DNA of 64,000 bases from contig NZ_JBDQQR010000003.1 of assembly GCF_039888675.1 (NCBI RefSeq), positions 1-64,000 of the forward strand. Direction: 5' to 3'. This stretch comes from Mesorhizobium sp. CAU 1732. GTDB taxonomy: Bacteria > Pseudomonadota > Alphaproteobacteria > Rhizobiales > Rhizobiaceae. Made by a program: the position numbers and the translations under genes. Position 1 is the first letter of the stretch; each line of letters opens with the position of its first letter. The notes beneath the pieces were generated by a model. The model made no database searches. It was not told the DNA's origin and saw only the letters and a list, made by a program, of their open reading frames with translations. This document shows positions 16,461-26,102 of this stretch, piece after piece.

Positions 16461-17219
16461 ATGGACTGGACTGCGGCGATCGAGAGGAACGGGCAAGCGC
16501 TGCGGCGCGTCCTTGCCATGCTCGTCGCTCTGGCCGGGCTTGGCGCAGCTCAGGACGGCCGCCCGACCCTGCCCCGCCATCTCCACCGCGCCGTGTTGCG
16601 GCTGCTGCGCCCGGTGGAAGCCGCGGCAAGGCGGCTGATCGTCATCGCTGCGCGTGGCCTCGTCGTGACTTTGTCGCCCGCGCGGCCGCGCAAGCCGCGG
16701 CCGAAACCGGTCGCGCCCCTGCTTCGCAGCCTCGGCATCGCCGTCGTCATGCCGTCCGCCGACCGCCTCTCGGCCAGGCCGGCCGCCGCACCCAAACCCC
16801 GCGCCGCCCGCGCGCATGTGCTGCCGCTGCTCGATCCGATCCGCCTGCCACGCACCAGCCGCGCCCGGCGCGTCCCGGCGCATGCCGCCCCGCGCATTTG
16901 CGTCCCCGGCGCCACGGCGCGGCATCGGCTTCCCCTGCCGCCCTCGCCCGACGATGTGCTGGATGCGACGCGGCTCGGCCTCAGGCTTGACGCGATTGCA
17001 TCCGTGCTCGACGACCTGCCGAAGCATGCACGGCGTCTGGCGCGGTGGCGGGCGCGGCGCGATCGGCGAAGCGCCGATGGCCGCCCGTGCCGCCTGTCGC
17101 CCTTGAAGCCCGGTGGCCCGCCCGGCTTCAGCCGTCCGCCCGCCCGGGACGTCGATGAAATCCTCGCCGATCTTCATCACTTCGCCATCGAGGCGTTGGC
17201 GCCGCCCGACACCTCATGA
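16461..17219 (+). CDS. Hypothetical protein, arginine/proline-rich
   Basis: The frame encodes about 252 residues, very rich in Arg, Ala and Pro. The middle (residues about 70-170) is low-complexity, with many RP and PR pairs, and the C-terminus contains a more ordered DDVLDATRLGLRLDAIASVL and a DVDEILADLHHFAIEAL helix. ATG 16461 is chosen over ATG 16455 because AGGAGGG abuts the latter but lies six bases before the former. It is convergent with the Wzy-like gene, 20 bases away. No family was recognised. The strong RBS and the ordered C-terminus favour a real gene; the composition could also arise from GC-rich DNA. Confidence 0.6.
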   Translation: MDWTAAIERNGQALRRVLAMLVALAGLGAAQDGRPTLPRHLHRAVLRLLRPVEAAARRLIVIAARGLVVTLSPARPRKPRPKPVAPLLRSLGIAVVMPSADRLSARPAAAPKPRAARAHVLPLLDPIRLPRTSRARRVPAHAAPRICVPGATARHRLPLPPSPDDVLDATRLGLRLDAIASVLDDLPKHARRLARWRARRDRRSADGRPCRLSPLKPGGPPGFSRPPARDVDEILADLHHFAIEALAPPDTS

Positions 17220-17239
17220 CGCAACACGCCGCACGCGGT

Positions 17240-18508
17240 TTACGCAGCAGACAGCGCCGGCATCGGCAGCGGTCGCCGACGCGGCGTGCGCATCGTCGCG
17301 AACACGATCACCGGCGCGACGAAGGCGGCGATATGCACCCAGGAGATGACGATCTCGTTGGTGAAATGCGTGACCACCAGCATCCCCGGCGTGGCCGACA
17401 GCATGTAGAGCAGTTGCATCGTCGTGTTGCCCCGCATCGCGGCGGTGTAGATCCAGCCCAGGCTCATGCCGACCAGAAGGAACTTCAGGCAACCGAAATA
17501 CCAGAACGAGGCGAAGGCATCGAGCATGCCGGTCGAGGTGCTGCCGGACGCCGAGGCGTAGCCGAACGGGAACTCCGGCGGCAGGTCGAGGTAGAGCGAG
17601 GTCTTGAACGTGTCGCCGAACAGTTGCGCCGGCACGTAGGTGTGGACGAGGCTGTTCCAATGCGACATGCCGAGATCGAACGTCTGGTTGGTGGAGAGAT
17701 GGTCCATCGCATAGGCGAGGTTGCGCACTTCGGGCCCGCCCTCCCGCAGGAGCTTGTTCCAGTTGGCCTCGAGGTCGATGTCGAGAACGGCCGACCAGTC
17801 GCGTTCGGTGTTGTAGTGCACGGACTCGCGATATTCGCCCGCGCCGAGCAATCCGACCATCGCGAAACAGAGCCCCGCCAGCACCGCCATCCGCGGTGCC
17901 GCCCATCGCCTCTGGAACCAGAAGGCCAGCGCGAAGATCAGCAGCAGTTCGGACAGGTCGCTGCGCCGCCCCGCCAGCACGATGCGATCGAAGTAGAAGA
18001 TCAGGTCGAAGAGGATGATGCCGAGTGCCAGCTTCGAGGGGCGGCGCGCATAGCACAGCACCGCGATCGCGAGGCCGTAGGTCAACAGCTTGGCGAAGAA
18101 CAGATACGCGACGGCCGCACCCGTCAGGAAGCCGCGCAGGCGCTGCTCGTCCGGCAGGGCGCCGAGCTTGTAGAAGAAATAGGCGCCGACGACCGACAGG
18201 AGGGCGGCGGCCTTCAACAGCCGGCCTTCGTCGAGCATCAAATCCCATGTCGGGCTGCTCCGCGTGCCGATCGCCCAGCCTGCCCAGCACATGGCGAGGC
18301 ACAGCGCCGAGAAGAACAACGCTGGCGCCATGATGTCGTGCGGCACGAAATAATCGTTCAGGATACCCGGCGCCTGCGGCAGCACGAAGGTCACGAACAT
18401 GCCGGCTGCGAGAAAGGGAAATCCGTAGAAGCGTCCGCGCACGGCGAGGCCGTGAGCCAGAATGCCCACGCACAAGAGCGCCAGCAATGCCGTCGCGATC
18501 CAGGCCAA
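17240..18508 (-). CDS. Multi-spanning membrane protein, possible O-antigen polymerase (Wzy-like)
   Basis: A 422-residue protein with ten or more hydrophobic segments and one long extracytoplasmic loop (about residues 230-330: GEYRESVHYNTERDW ... FPFGYASASGS). A conserved-looking RRSDLSELLL follows a transmembrane helix. This topology, with the large loop in the second half, matches the oligosaccharide-repeat-unit polymerases (Wzy/EpsG-type), which join lipid-linked repeat units in the periplasm. No other polysaccharide gene is adjacent, so the role is inferred from topology only. The start has no clear RBS. A generic membrane protein of unknown function is the alternative. Confidence 0.6.
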   Translation of the reverse strand: MAWIATALLALLCVGILAHGLAVRGRFYGFPFLAAGMFVTFVLPQAPGILNDYFVPHDIMAPALFFSALCLAMCWAGWAIGTRSSPTWDLMLDEGRLLKAAALLSVVGAYFFYKLGALPDEQRLRGFLTGAAVAYLFFAKLLTYGLAIAVLCYARRPSKLALGIILFDLIFYFDRIVLAGRRSDLSELLLIFALAFWFQRRWAAPRMAVLAGLCFAMVGLLGAGEYRESVHYNTERDWSAVLDIDLEANWNKLLREGGPEVRNLAYAMDHLSTNQTFDLGMSHWNSLVHTYVPAQLFGDTFKTSLYLDLPPEFPFGYASASGSTSTGMLDAFASFWYFGCLKFLLVGMSLGWIYTAAMRGNTTMQLLYMLSATPGMLVVTHFTNEIVISWVHIAAFVAPVIVFATMRTPRRRPLPMPALSAA

Positions 18509-18589
18509 CCCACCACCTCGGTTCAGGCGGCGAGCATCCCGCGCGACGCCACGCGCTGCAACGTCACCGATAGGCGTAGGAGGCTGATG

Positions 18590-19411
18590 CTATTCGCTGA
18601 AACCGAGACCCGACGCCGCCGAAGCCGCCACGGGTGGTGCCGGCGCGAAGGTCGGGGTCGGCACGGGCTGCTGCTCGGAGGCGCTCGCGACAGTGCTTTC
18701 CGGCGCGGTCATGCGCTTGCGCGCGGGACGCAGGCCGGTCTCCTCGAGCAGGCCCTTGCGCTTGGCGTCGTAATAATAGCCGCGCGAATAGAAGCGAACC
18801 GCCTGATCCGGGTCACCGGCAGCCGTGAGGTAGGCGCCCCGCAGATACTTGCCGGCATATTTGAGATTGGTCTCGGCATCGAGCAGGCCGGATGCGGGGC
18901 CCCGGTAGCCCATGCCCTGCGCGGTATCGTGCCTGATTTGCATGAGGCCCCAATAGGGCCCGTTGCGCGCTGCGGGGTTGAATGTGCTCTCGCGCTTCAC
19001 GACGCGGCGCATGAGGTCCTCGGGAATGCCGTGAAGGCTGGCATATTGGGCGATCAGCGCGTCGAGCTCGGGACTGCGCGCGGCGACCTTTTTTGCAACG
19101 AGGACGTCGGAAACCGGATTGGCGGCGGCGGCACTCGTCGGCGTCGGCCCCGCAAACGACTGTTCGGCCACGGCCGGTGCGGCCTGCGGCTCGGCGGAGG
19201 CGACCGCGACCGCCTCGGTCTCCGCGACGGCCGGCTCGGCGCGCGCGATGACCGTCGGCACTTCGGCGACGGTTTCGGGCAATTCGGGATCGGCCGGGAA
19301 AGACAGTTGGGACGATGCCTCGATCGAGGCCATCTCGGCCGTCGTGCACCCGCCGAGCGCAACGGCGCCAAGCAATCCCATGGTCATCAGTGTCAAGCGA
19401 AATGCAGGCAA
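18590..19411 (-). CDS. Lytic transglycosylase lipoprotein (SLT domain)
   Basis: An N-terminal lipoprotein signal ends in the lipobox LGGC. An Ala/Glu/Pro-rich linker of about 90 residues follows, then an SLT domain (about residues 110-225) with the catalytic-glutamate motif VVKRESTFNP and the GLMQIRHDTAQGMGY and NLKYAGKYLRGAY motifs. The family cleaves the MurNAc-GlcNAc bond of peptidoglycan to 1,6-anhydro ends. A proline/alanine tail follows the domain. The start is uncertain: TTG 19411 has a GAAGG eight bases upstream and gives a normal signal; GTG 19444 or ATG 19387 are alternatives. It is anchored to the outer membrane if sorted by Lol. Confidence 0.88.
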   Translation of the reverse strand: MPAFRLTLMTMGLLGAVALGGCTTAEMASIEASSQLSFPADPELPETVAEVPTVIARAEPAVAETEAVAVASAEPQAAPAVAEQSFAGPTPTSAAAANPVSDVLVAKKVAARSPELDALIAQYASLHGIPEDLMRRVVKRESTFNPAARNGPYWGLMQIRHDTAQGMGYRGPASGLLDAETNLKYAGKYLRGAYLTAAGDPDQAVRFYSRGYYYDAKRKGLLEETGLRPARKRMTAPESTVASASEQQPVPTPTFAPAPPVAASAASGLGFSE

Positions 19412-19628
19412 GGCCGCGCCTTCATCGTCGTTTCGTGGTCCCACCCGTTTCGCTCATAGCCGAAGCCGCGCCGTCAGGCAACGGCAGACGTTAACGCGGC
19501 GTTAGCATGTCGCGACCGCCGGCCGTCGCGGCGGACTTGTCAGGAGCCTCCGCGGGCGCGACGTTCGTGCTTTGTTCGGCGCATGAAGCGTGCTAATGTG
19601 GCAGGCTCGATCCTCAGTGAGCGCCCCC

Positions 19629-20201
19629 ATGAGCACCGCATCTGGCCATCATGTCTTCGAAACCCGGCTCGGCTTCTTCGCGCTTGCGTGGAGCGGCGCC
19701 GGCCTGACCCACGTGGCACTGCCGGAGGCGACGCATGAGGCCGCCATGCGCCATGTCGCCAAATGGGGTTTCACGTCGGGCGACGGCGACGGGACGGGTT
19801 CGCCCCTGCCCGATTTCGTGGCGGAGACCGTCGAACGCATCACCCGCTACGCACAGGGCGAGCCGGTTGATCTCGCAGCCATGCCTCTCGATCTCAGCGG
19901 TATCGACGGCTTCCGCCGGGCGATCTACGCGGCCGCGTTGAAACTCGGCTTCGGCGACGTCGTCACCTATGGCGAACTGGCCGAGAGAGCCGGCTTCCCG
20001 AAGATGGCGCGCGAAACGGGACAGGCGCTGGGGCGCAACCCGATGCCGCTTGTCGTGCCGTGTCACCGCATCGTTGCTGCGGGCGGCAAGATCGGCGGCT
20101 TCTCCGCTCCCGGCGGCGCCGTGACCAAGGAGCGTCTTCTGGCTCATGAAGGCGTCCGCGTCGGACCGCCTGAACCAGCCCAGGCAACGTTCGCCTTCTG
20201 A
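19629..20201 (+). CDS. ogt: Methylated-DNA-[protein]-cysteine S-methyltransferase
   Basis: The 190-residue protein carries the active-site motif PCHRI with the acceptor cysteine at residue 145, preceded by RNPMPLVVPCHR and followed by GKIGGFSAPGGAVTKERLL. An FGDVVTYGELAERAGFP segment is the usual DNA-binding helix region. Ogt repairs O6-alkylguanine by transferring the alkyl group to its own cysteine. The N-terminal domain is short, as in Ogt rather than the two-function Ada. The ATG at 19629 is weakly supported by RBS; an in-frame ATG at 19590 would add 13 residues. Confidence 0.92.
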   Translation: MSTASGHHVFETRLGFFALAWSGAGLTHVALPEATHEAAMRHVAKWGFTSGDGDGTGSPLPDFVAETVERITRYAQGEPVDLAAMPLDLSGIDGFRRAIYAAALKLGFGDVVTYGELAERAGFPKMARETGQALGRNPMPLVVPCHRIVAAGGKIGGFSAPGGAVTKERLLAHEGVRVGPPEPAQATFAF

Positions 20202-20423
20202 CGAAGGCCACCTCGACGAACTTGCGCGAAACTGGTGCGCAATTCTCCGCTTCTTGTGCGGACGGCAAGCCGTGCCATAATCAGGTCATGCGATTCGCGG
20301 CTTCGATTGAGCGAATTGTCGTATCCGGAAGTGTCCGTCCTGTGTCCCCGCGTTCCTTTGAGGTTACCGGGCATCGTGTGCGCGTTGCGTCATAACGAAA
20401 CCGACAGAACACAGGGATCGACC

Positions 20424-20636
20424 ATGCAAACCCTTTCCGATGACTGCGCCAAGCGACGCCTCACGGAGCGTGCGGAGCTGACCGTCGCAGCCGAATTTCT
20501 GATTGCGCGCGGGTTCGACAGCGACGAGATCGCGGTACATCTCTCGCGCTTCTATTACATCGACATCGACGCGTTGAACGACGTAGTCTCCACGCTCGCG
20601 CCGGCTCATTCGCACAGTTGGAAACACGTCGCCTGA
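20424..20636 (+). CDS. Small conserved-looking hypothetical protein (70 residues)
   Basis: The frame starts at ATG 20424 with AGGG eight bases upstream and encodes a mostly helical protein (RLTERAELTVAAEFLIARG, then FDSDEIAVHLSRFYYIDID). The segment GFDSDEIAVHLSRFYYID looks like a short helical motif rather than random translation. There is no signal peptide or membrane helix. The upstream 220 bases contain no other gene. Small proteins of this type are common in Rhizobiales, but no function is known to me. Confidence 0.65.
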   Translation: MQTLSDDCAKRRLTERAELTVAAEFLIARGFDSDEIAVHLSRFYYIDIDALNDVVSTLAPAHSHSWKHVA

Positions 20637-20670
20637 CAAACCCTAAGTAGGGTTGTCGCATAGGGAGCAA

Positions 20671-20802
20671 CCCCCACCCCTTACCCCTCCCCACAAGGTG
20701 GAGGGGGATTCTGTAAGCGAACAGCTTGTCTTCTACGCCTGCCAATGTGCGATGGCATCAAGGTTCCCCTCCCCCTTGTGGGGAGGGGTTAGGGGTGGGG
20801 GT
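20671..20802. repeat. Long inverted-repeat element (CCCCCACCCC / GGGGTGGGGG arms)
   Basis: A C-rich left arm (20671-20708: CCCCCACCCCTTACCCC, then TCCCCACAAGGTGGAGGGGGA) is mirrored by a G-rich right arm (20765-20802) with few mismatches, around a spacer of about 55 bases. Each arm also has an inner hairpin. Non-coding, mobile-looking palindromes of this composition are frequent in Mesorhizobium-type genomes and resemble a MITE. It separates the small gene from the end of ugpC. Confidence 0.8.
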
Positions 20803-20860
20803 ATGACGCTGCTGCTACGCTCGCCGTTTCCGTATGCGATAGCGTTGGACCCAACGGCGA

Positions 20861-21949
20861 TCAGACGCGCCGGCCGGTTTCCGCATCGAAGATATGCGCC
20901 ATGCCCGGTCCGATTGCGAACGGCAGCACATCGCCCTCCGATATGCGCGCGCTGCCCGGCAGCCGCGCGACCAGCTCGCCCGAACGACCGTCGGCATCGA
21001 CCGGATAGCCATGCGCCAGCGTATCGGCGCCCAAGGTCTCGATGGTCGTGACCTTGAGCTCGACATCGGCGTTGTTGCGATCGCTCACCAGCGTGAGATG
21101 TTCGGGGCGGACGCCCAACAGGACCCGCCGCCCGTGCTCGGGAAGAACGGTGTCGCGCGGCTTGATGGAGCCGCCGCCAGCGAGCGTCAGGCCCTTGGCG
21201 GTCTCCCCGCCTTCGGCTGCCAGCAGGTTCATCGCCGGCGAGCCGATGAAGCCCGCGACGAAGATCGATGCCGGCCGCTCGTAGATCGCCATCGGCGTAT
21301 CGATCTGCTCGGCGATGCCCTGGTTCATGACGACCAGCGTATCGGCAAGCGTCATGGCCTCCACCTGGTCATGCGTCACGTAGATGCTGGTGACGCCGAG
21401 CGCGCGCTGCAGGCTCTTGATCTCGATGCGCATCTGGCCGCGCAGCTTGGCATCGAGGTTCGAGAGCGGCTCGTCGAAGAGAAACGCCTTCGGGCTGCGC
21501 ACGATCGCGCGGCCCATGGCGACGCGCTGGCGCTGGCCGCCCGAAAGCTCCTTGGGCTTGCGTTCGAGATAGTCGGCCAGGCCGAGCGTCGCGGCCGCGT
21601 CGCGCACGCGCTTGTCGATCTCGTCCTTGGCCATGCCGCGATTGCGCAGGCCGTAGGCCATGTTGTCGTAGACCTTCATATGCGGATAGAGCGCATAGTT
21701 CTGGAACACCATCGCGATATCGCGCTCGGCAGGCCCGAGCGTGTTCACGATCCTGTCGCCGATCGAGACCGTGCCGGAGGTGATCTCCTCCAGCCCCGCG
21801 ACCATGCGCAGAAGCGTGGACTTGCCGCAGCCGGACGGCCCGACGAGCACGCACATCTGGCCATCCGGGATCGAGATGGAGACGCCTTTGACGGCCTCCA
21901 CCACGCCGCCATAGGTCTTTCTTACGTCCTTGAGTTCAACAGTCGCCAT
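20861..21949 (-). CDS. ugpC: ABC importer ATP-binding protein (sn-glycerol-3-phosphate type)
   Basis: A 362-residue ATPase with Walker A (GPSGCGKST), signature [17 protein letters not shown], Walker B ([16 protein letters not shown]) and the H-loop ([12 protein letters not shown]). A C-terminal TOBE/MalK regulatory domain follows (about residues 240-362), as in CUT1-family sugar importers. It is last in a four-gene minus-strand operon with ugpB, ugpA and ugpE. The Ugp family imports glycerol-3-phosphate or its diesters. Assignment to Ugp rather than another CUT1 system rests on the combined resemblance of the four proteins. The stop is close to a long repeat element. Confidence 0.9.
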   Translation of the reverse strand: MATVELKDVRKTYGGVVEAVKGVSISIPDGQMCVLVGPSGCGKSTLLRMVAGLEEITSGTVSIGDRIVNTLGPAERDIAMVFQNYALYPHMKVYDNMAYGLRNRGMAKDEIDKRVRDAAATLGLADYLERKPKELSGGQRQRVAMGRAIVRSPKAFLFDEPLSNLDAKLRGQMRIEIKSLQRALGVTSIYVTHDQVEAMTLADTLVVMNQGIAEQIDTPMAIYERPASIFVAGFIGSPAMNLLAAEGGETAKGLTLAGGGSIKPRDTVLPEHGRRVLLGVRPEHLTLVSDRNNADVELKVTTIETLGADTLAHGYPVDADGRSGELVARLPGSARISEGDVLPFAIGPGMAHIFDAETGRRV

Positions 21950-21962
21950 GGGCGTACGCTTC

Positions 21963-22886
21963 TCACTTCTCGGTTTCGACGAGGCCCTTCACGAACCAGC
22001 GTTGCATGAGCACGACCACGAGGATCGGCGGCAGGATCGCCAGGATGCAGGTCACCATAACGAGGTGCCACTGCGTATCGGCGTCTGCGAACGAGATCAT
22101 CTTGCGAAGCGCGATGACGATCGTGTTCATGTCGTTGCGGTTGGTGACGAGCAGCGGCCAGAGATACTGGGTCCAGCCATAGATGAAGAGGATGACGAAC
22201 AGCGCCGCGATGTTCGTGCGCGACAGCGGCAGCAGGATGTCCTTGAAGAACCGCCACGGTCCCGCACCGTCGACGCGCGCGGCCTCGACCAGTTCGCCGG
22301 GAATGGTCAGGAAGAACTGCCGGAAGAGCAGCGTCGCCGTCGCGGACGCCATCAAGGGCAGCGTCAGCCCGGTATAGGTGTCGATGAGCCCCAGATCGAC
22401 CATCACCTTGTAGGTCGGCAGGATGCGCACTTCGACGGGCAGCATCAGGGTGATGAAGATCACCCAGAAGAAGAACATCCGGAACGGAAACCGGAAGAAC
22501 ACGATCGCGAAGGCCGACAGGATCGAGATCACGATCTTGCCGATCGCGATCGCCAGCGCCACGACGGTCGTGTTGAACAGCAGCGTCCCGACATCGACCC
22601 CGCCGATGCGCCCGATGCCGCCGAAGAGCGCCGTCGTGTAGTTCTCCCAGAAATGGCTTCCGGGCAGCAATGGCAGAGGCGGGCGCAGGATGGTCTGCAA
22701 CGAATGCGTCGAGGCGACGAAGGTGTAGTAGATCGGGAACGCGACGATCAGGATGCCGACGATCAGGACCGCGTGCGCAATGTAGCGCGACGTGCGGCTG
22801 ACGCCGAGCATCCCGCCCTCCTCCTTCCGGCCGAATTTGACGGCCGTTGTCGCCTTGAGCGGCGCGACTGCTTGAGCCTCAGCCAT
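21963..22886 (-). CDS. ugpE: ABC importer permease, UgpE type
   Basis: A 307-residue CUT1 permease with six membrane segments and the EAA loop ([21 protein letters not shown]) that contacts the ATPase. Motifs [13 protein letters not shown] ([17 protein letters not shown]) and [15 protein letters not shown] match UgpE. The N-terminus has an extra 35 residues before the first helix. ATG 22886 overlaps the ugpA stop by eight bases, indicating translational coupling. It would form the membrane channel with UgpA. Confidence 0.9.
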   Translation of the reverse strand: MAEAQAVAPLKATTAVKFGRKEEGGMLGVSRTSRYIAHAVLIVGILIVAFPIYYTFVASTHSLQTILRPPLPLLPGSHFWENYTTALFGGIGRIGGVDVGTLLFNTTVVALAIAIGKIVISILSAFAIVFFRFPFRMFFFWVIFITLMLPVEVRILPTYKVMVDLGLIDTYTGLTLPLMASATATLLFRQFFLTIPGELVEAARVDGAGPWRFFKDILLPLSRTNIAALFVILFIYGWTQYLWPLLVTNRNDMNTIVIALRKMISFADADTQWHLVMVTCILAILPPILVVVLMQRWFVKGLVETEK

Positions 22887-23763
22887 AGTGCACCTTCTTT
22901 TCCACATAGCGGAACTGGAAGGCGGTCAGCGCGATGACGATGACCATGAGGATGACCGACTGCGCGGCGGAATCGCCGAAATTCAGGTTCACGAAGCCAT
23001 CATTGTAGACCTTGTAGACCAGCGTCTCCGTGGCCTTGCCCGGCCCGCCGCCGGTGACGGCGTGGATGATGCCGAACGTGTCGAAGAAGGCGTAGGTCGT
23101 GTTGATGACGAGCAGGAAGAACGTCGTCGGCGCGAGCAGCGGGAAGATGATCGTCCAGAAACGCTTGGTCTCGCCCGCGCCGTCGATCGCGGCAGCCTCG
23201 ATCAGCGATTTCGGGATCGCCTGGAGGCCGGCGACGAAGAACAGGAAATTGTAGCTGATCTGCTTCCAGGCCGCCGCCGCGATGACGAGGCTCATCGCCT
23301 GAGGGCCGTTGAGCAGCGGGTCCCACTGGACGCCGGCGGATCGCAGCATGTAGGCGAAGGTGCCCATCGTGGGATTGAACATGAACAGCCACAGCATGCC
23401 GGCGATCGCGGGCGCGACCGCATAGGGCCAGATCATCAGCGTGCGATAGAAGCCCCGCGCACGAATGACCTTGTCGGCCATCACGGCGAGAAGCAGCGCG
23501 ATCACCATCGCAAGCGCTGCCGTCGCGATCGAGAAGATCGCGGTCGTCTGCACGCTGGCGATGTAGCTCGGCTGGCCCAGCACGCGCTGGAAATTGGCGA
23601 GGCCGACATAGGCGCTGTTGAGCCCGAACGGGTCCTCGCGCAGCACCGACTGGTAGAGCGCCTGGCTCGCCGGCCAGTAGAAGAACACGGCGGTAATCGC
23701 CAACTGCGGCAGAAGCAGCAGATAGGGAAGCACCTTGTTCGGAAACACGACGCGTGGAGACAC
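22879..23763 (-). CDS. ugpA: ABC importer permease, UgpA type
   Basis: A 294-residue permease with six hydrophobic segments and the EAA motif ([18 protein letters not shown]). It has the UgpA-type [21 protein letters not shown] opening and a [20 protein letters not shown] segment near the end. The start is GTG at 23763, supported by GAGG seven bases upstream. It follows ugpB after 70 bases and overlaps ugpE. It is the partner half of the transport channel. Confidence 0.9.
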   Translation of the reverse strand: MSPRVVFPNKVLPYLLLLPQLAITAVFFYWPASQALYQSVLREDPFGLNSAYVGLANFQRVLGQPSYIASVQTTAIFSIATAALAMVIALLLAVMADKVIRARGFYRTLMIWPYAVAPAIAGMLWLFMFNPTMGTFAYMLRSAGVQWDPLLNGPQAMSLVIAAAAWKQISYNFLFFVAGLQAIPKSLIEAAAIDGAGETKRFWTIIFPLLAPTTFFLLVINTTYAFFDTFGIIHAVTGGGPGKATETLVYKVYNDGFVNLNFGDSAAQSVILMVIVIALTAFQFRYVEKKVHYG

Positions 23764-23833
23764 GGACGATCCTCGATGTTGCGAAACCGCCCGCGTCGAA
23801 ACGCGGGCGGCTCCGGGCTCGTATGGAGTTTTC

Positions 23834-25144
23834 TTAGTTGCCGATAGCCTGCTGGATGGCGGCGTTGCCGCGCTCCACGGAGTTATCGAGCGCCTGCTGA
23901 GCGGTCTGGTCGCCGGCCAGCATCTTCTCGAACTCCTCGTTCTCGATGTCGCGGACCTGCGGCAGGTTGACGAGGCGGACGCCCTTGGAGTTCGCGGTCG
24001 GCTCCTTGCCCATCATCTGCTGGATCGGAATTTCGCGGCCGGGGTTCTCGTCATAGAAGCCCGACGCCTTCGTTGCCTCATAGGCCGCGATGGTGACCGG
24101 CAGGTAGCCCGAGACCTGATGCAGTCTTTCCTGGATTTCGGTCTGCGAGAGGAACGCGAAGAAGGCGGCGACGCCCTTGTATTCCTCGTCGGACTTGTTG
24201 CCGAACACCCAGAGGCTCGCACCGCCGGGGATGGTGTTCTGAGGCGCGCCTTCCAGATCGTCGTAGTAAGGCAACTGACCCAGACCGTAGTTCAGGCCCG
24301 ACTTGATGACGTCGCCAAGGCCGCCCGACGACTCGGTCATGATCGCGCACTCACCCGAGAGGAAGAGCTGCTTGGCTTCGGACGTACGTCCGCCGTAGCG
24401 GAACGTGTCGTCCTTCGCGAGATCGGCGAAGTTCTGGAAGTGGCGGGCGAAGGGCTCGGTGTTGAACGTCAGCTCGACGTCCGTCGAGGCGAGACCGTTC
24501 TCCTCGGTGCCGTACTGGAGGTTGTTCCAGGCCGCGAAGTTCTCGAGGCCGATCCAGGTCAGCCAGGTCGATGTCAGGCCGCACTGCGCGGCGCCGCTGG
24601 TCTTGATCGTCTTGGCGGCTTCGAACACTTCCGGCCAGGTCTTCGGCGGATTGTCGACGTCGAGGCCGGCTTTCTCGAAGATGTCCTTGTTGTAGTAGAG
24701 GATCGGCGAGGACGAGTTGTACGGGAACGACAGCATCGTGCCGTCCGGCTTGGAATAATAGGCCACGATGCCGGGCAGATACTGGCTCTTGTCGAACTCG
24801 GTGCCGCCCATGGACAGGATTTCGGCGACAGGCTTGATCGCGCCTTCCGCGCCCATCATCACGCCGGTGCCGACGTCGAAGACCTGCAGGATGTGCGGCG
24901 CCTGGTTGGCGCGGAACGCGGCGATGCCGGCGTTCAGTGCTTCGGGATAGGTTCCCTTGAAGACGGGAACGATCTTGTAGTCGCTCTGGCTCTCGTTGAA
25001 CTCCTTCGACAGGGTCTCAACGACTTCGTTGTTCGCGCCTGTCATCGCGTGCCACCAGGAAATCTCGGTGACGGCGAATGCGGCGGATGAGGAAAGAACT
25101 GTGACTGCGGCGGCGAGGCCGACCGCGAAACCCTGGGTCTTCAT
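23834..25144 (-). CDS. ugpB: Periplasmic substrate-binding protein, UgpB type
   Basis: The 436-residue protein begins with a signal peptide ([12 protein letters not shown]) and then [17 protein letters not shown], the typical opening of UgpB. Further family segments are [22 protein letters not shown] and [22 protein letters not shown]. UgpB delivers glycerol-3-phosphate or glycerophosphodiesters to the UgpAEC complex. It is the first gene of the operon, with GGGAG before the ATG and a 240-base upstream region carrying a palindromic operator. Such operons are normally controlled by phosphate (PhoB) or by a DeoR-type repressor; no Pho box was recognised. Confidence 0.9.
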   Translation of the reverse strand: MKTQGFAVGLAAAVTVLSSSAAFAVTEISWWHAMTGANNEVVETLSKEFNESQSDYKIVPVFKGTYPEALNAGIAAFRANQAPHILQVFDVGTGVMMGAEGAIKPVAEILSMGGTEFDKSQYLPGIVAYYSKPDGTMLSFPYNSSSPILYYNKDIFEKAGLDVDNPPKTWPEVFEAAKTIKTSGAAQCGLTSTWLTWIGLENFAAWNNLQYGTEENGLASTDVELTFNTEPFARHFQNFADLAKDDTFRYGGRTSEAKQLFLSGECAIMTESSGGLGDVIKSGLNYGLGQLPYYDDLEGAPQNTIPGGASLWVFGNKSDEEYKGVAAFFAFLSQTEIQERLHQVSGYLPVTIAAYEATKASGFYDENPGREIPIQQMMGKEPTANSKGVRLVNLPQVRDIENEEFEKMLAGDQTAQQALDNSVERGNAAIQQAIGN

Positions 25145-25276
25145 GTTACGCTCCCGTATTTCGTTGGCGAAAGATCCGGGCTGCGAACACGCGCGTCACA
25201 GTGCGTGCGCGGTCCTCCCAACCCGGTCCCGCAAATGGGAGTATCGACGGTTCATGACAGTTCGACAACAGTTTTG

Positions 25277-25292
25277 TTTCACGTTCGTGAAA
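25277..25292. promoter_or_regulatory. Palindromic operator candidate upstream of ugpB
   Basis: TTTCACG-TT-CGTGAAA is a perfect 7+2+7 palindrome about 135 bases before the ugpB start, followed by a further ATTTCG half-site. The TTTCNNG spacing is reminiscent of DeoR/GlpR-type operators, but the match is not exact. Confidence 0.5.
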
Positions 25293-25335
25293 TTTCGGAA
25301 TGGGTATTCCACAGCCATCCGCGACCAAAGCGAAA

Positions 25336-25371
25336 GAAACCCGAAAGTCCGTTGCCCGCGTTTCGGGTTTC
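25336..25371 (-). terminator. Terminator of the GST gene
   Basis: GAAACCCGAAA and TTTCGGGTTTC are exact inverse arms of eleven bases around a 14-base loop. On the minus strand the hairpin follows the GST stop and is continued by TTTCTTTC-like T-rich sequence. Confidence 0.7.
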
Positions 25372-25387
25372 AGATGGCGCTCGCCAG

Positions 25388-26000
25388 CTAAGGCAGCCAC
25401 TCAAGCGAGACGTGTCCCTCGTCGGCGCGGACCCGCTCCAGCCACGCTTCGACATGCGGGAACCTGTCCATCGGATAGCCGGCAAACCCTGCGTCCTGCG
25501 TGTAGGCGAAGAGCGCGATGTCGGCGACGCTGAGCGCGTCGCCTGCGATGAACGGCGTCTTCGCAAGCTGGCTCTCCATGACCTCGAGCGCCTTGGTGCC
25601 GCCCTCGAAAAGTTGCTGCATGCGATCCGGCGTGGCCTGCGATGCGCGCTCGGGATATTTCAGGATAGCGCGGCGAACGGCGATGAACGGTTCGTGGCTG
25701 TACTGCTCGAAGAAGAGCCACTGATAGACCAGCGCCCGCTCATGGGAATCTGCCGGAAGGAACCGGGTCCCCTCCGCCAGATGGAGAAGCATCGCGTTCG
25801 ATTCGGCCAGGAAGCGGCCGTCCTCGAACTCCAGCAGCGGCACCTTGCCGTTGGGGTTCCTGGCGAGATAGGTCGCCGTGCGGGTTTCGCCGGTAATCGA
25901 ATTGACCGCGACATGACGAAACGGACGGCCGAGCTTGGCCAGAAGCAGCCGCGGCTTGTAACAGTTGCCGCTGTCCGGCATTCCGTAAAGTGTGAGCATG
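25388..26000 (-). CDS. Glutathione S-transferase family protein
   Basis: A 204-residue protein with the N-terminal thioredoxin-like domain (MLTLYGMPDSGNCYKPRLLL, cysteine/serine at the active-site loop; NPNGKVPLLEFEDG with the cis-proline; LAESNAMLLHLAEGT with the glutathione-binding ES pair) and a helical C-terminal domain (FIAGDALSVADIALFAYT, the N-capping box). ATG 26000 is chosen because AAGGGG lies just upstream and the fold begins there, although the frame is open further upstream. GSTs conjugate or reduce electrophiles. It stands alone, with its own terminator. The substrate is unknown. Confidence 0.88.
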
Positions 26001-26102
26001 GGGTCCCCTTTGCGTCTGTGACGGCACGACAGTTCCCCAACCCGCGCGCCGATACCAGTCACAACAATTGTCCGATGCTTCAGCGCCGCTGATGGTTCGC
26101 AA

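Noticed and set aside
17216..19459. Very long plus-strand open frame (about 747 codons) opposite the Wzy-like and transglycosylase genes
   Set aside because: It has no recognisable domain, is full of Arg/Gly/Glu-rich antisense composition, and lies across two well-supported minus-strand genes.
23735..25090. Plus-strand open frame of about 451 codons across ugpB
   Set aside because: Antisense shadow; the minus-strand UgpB product has a signal peptide and family motifs.
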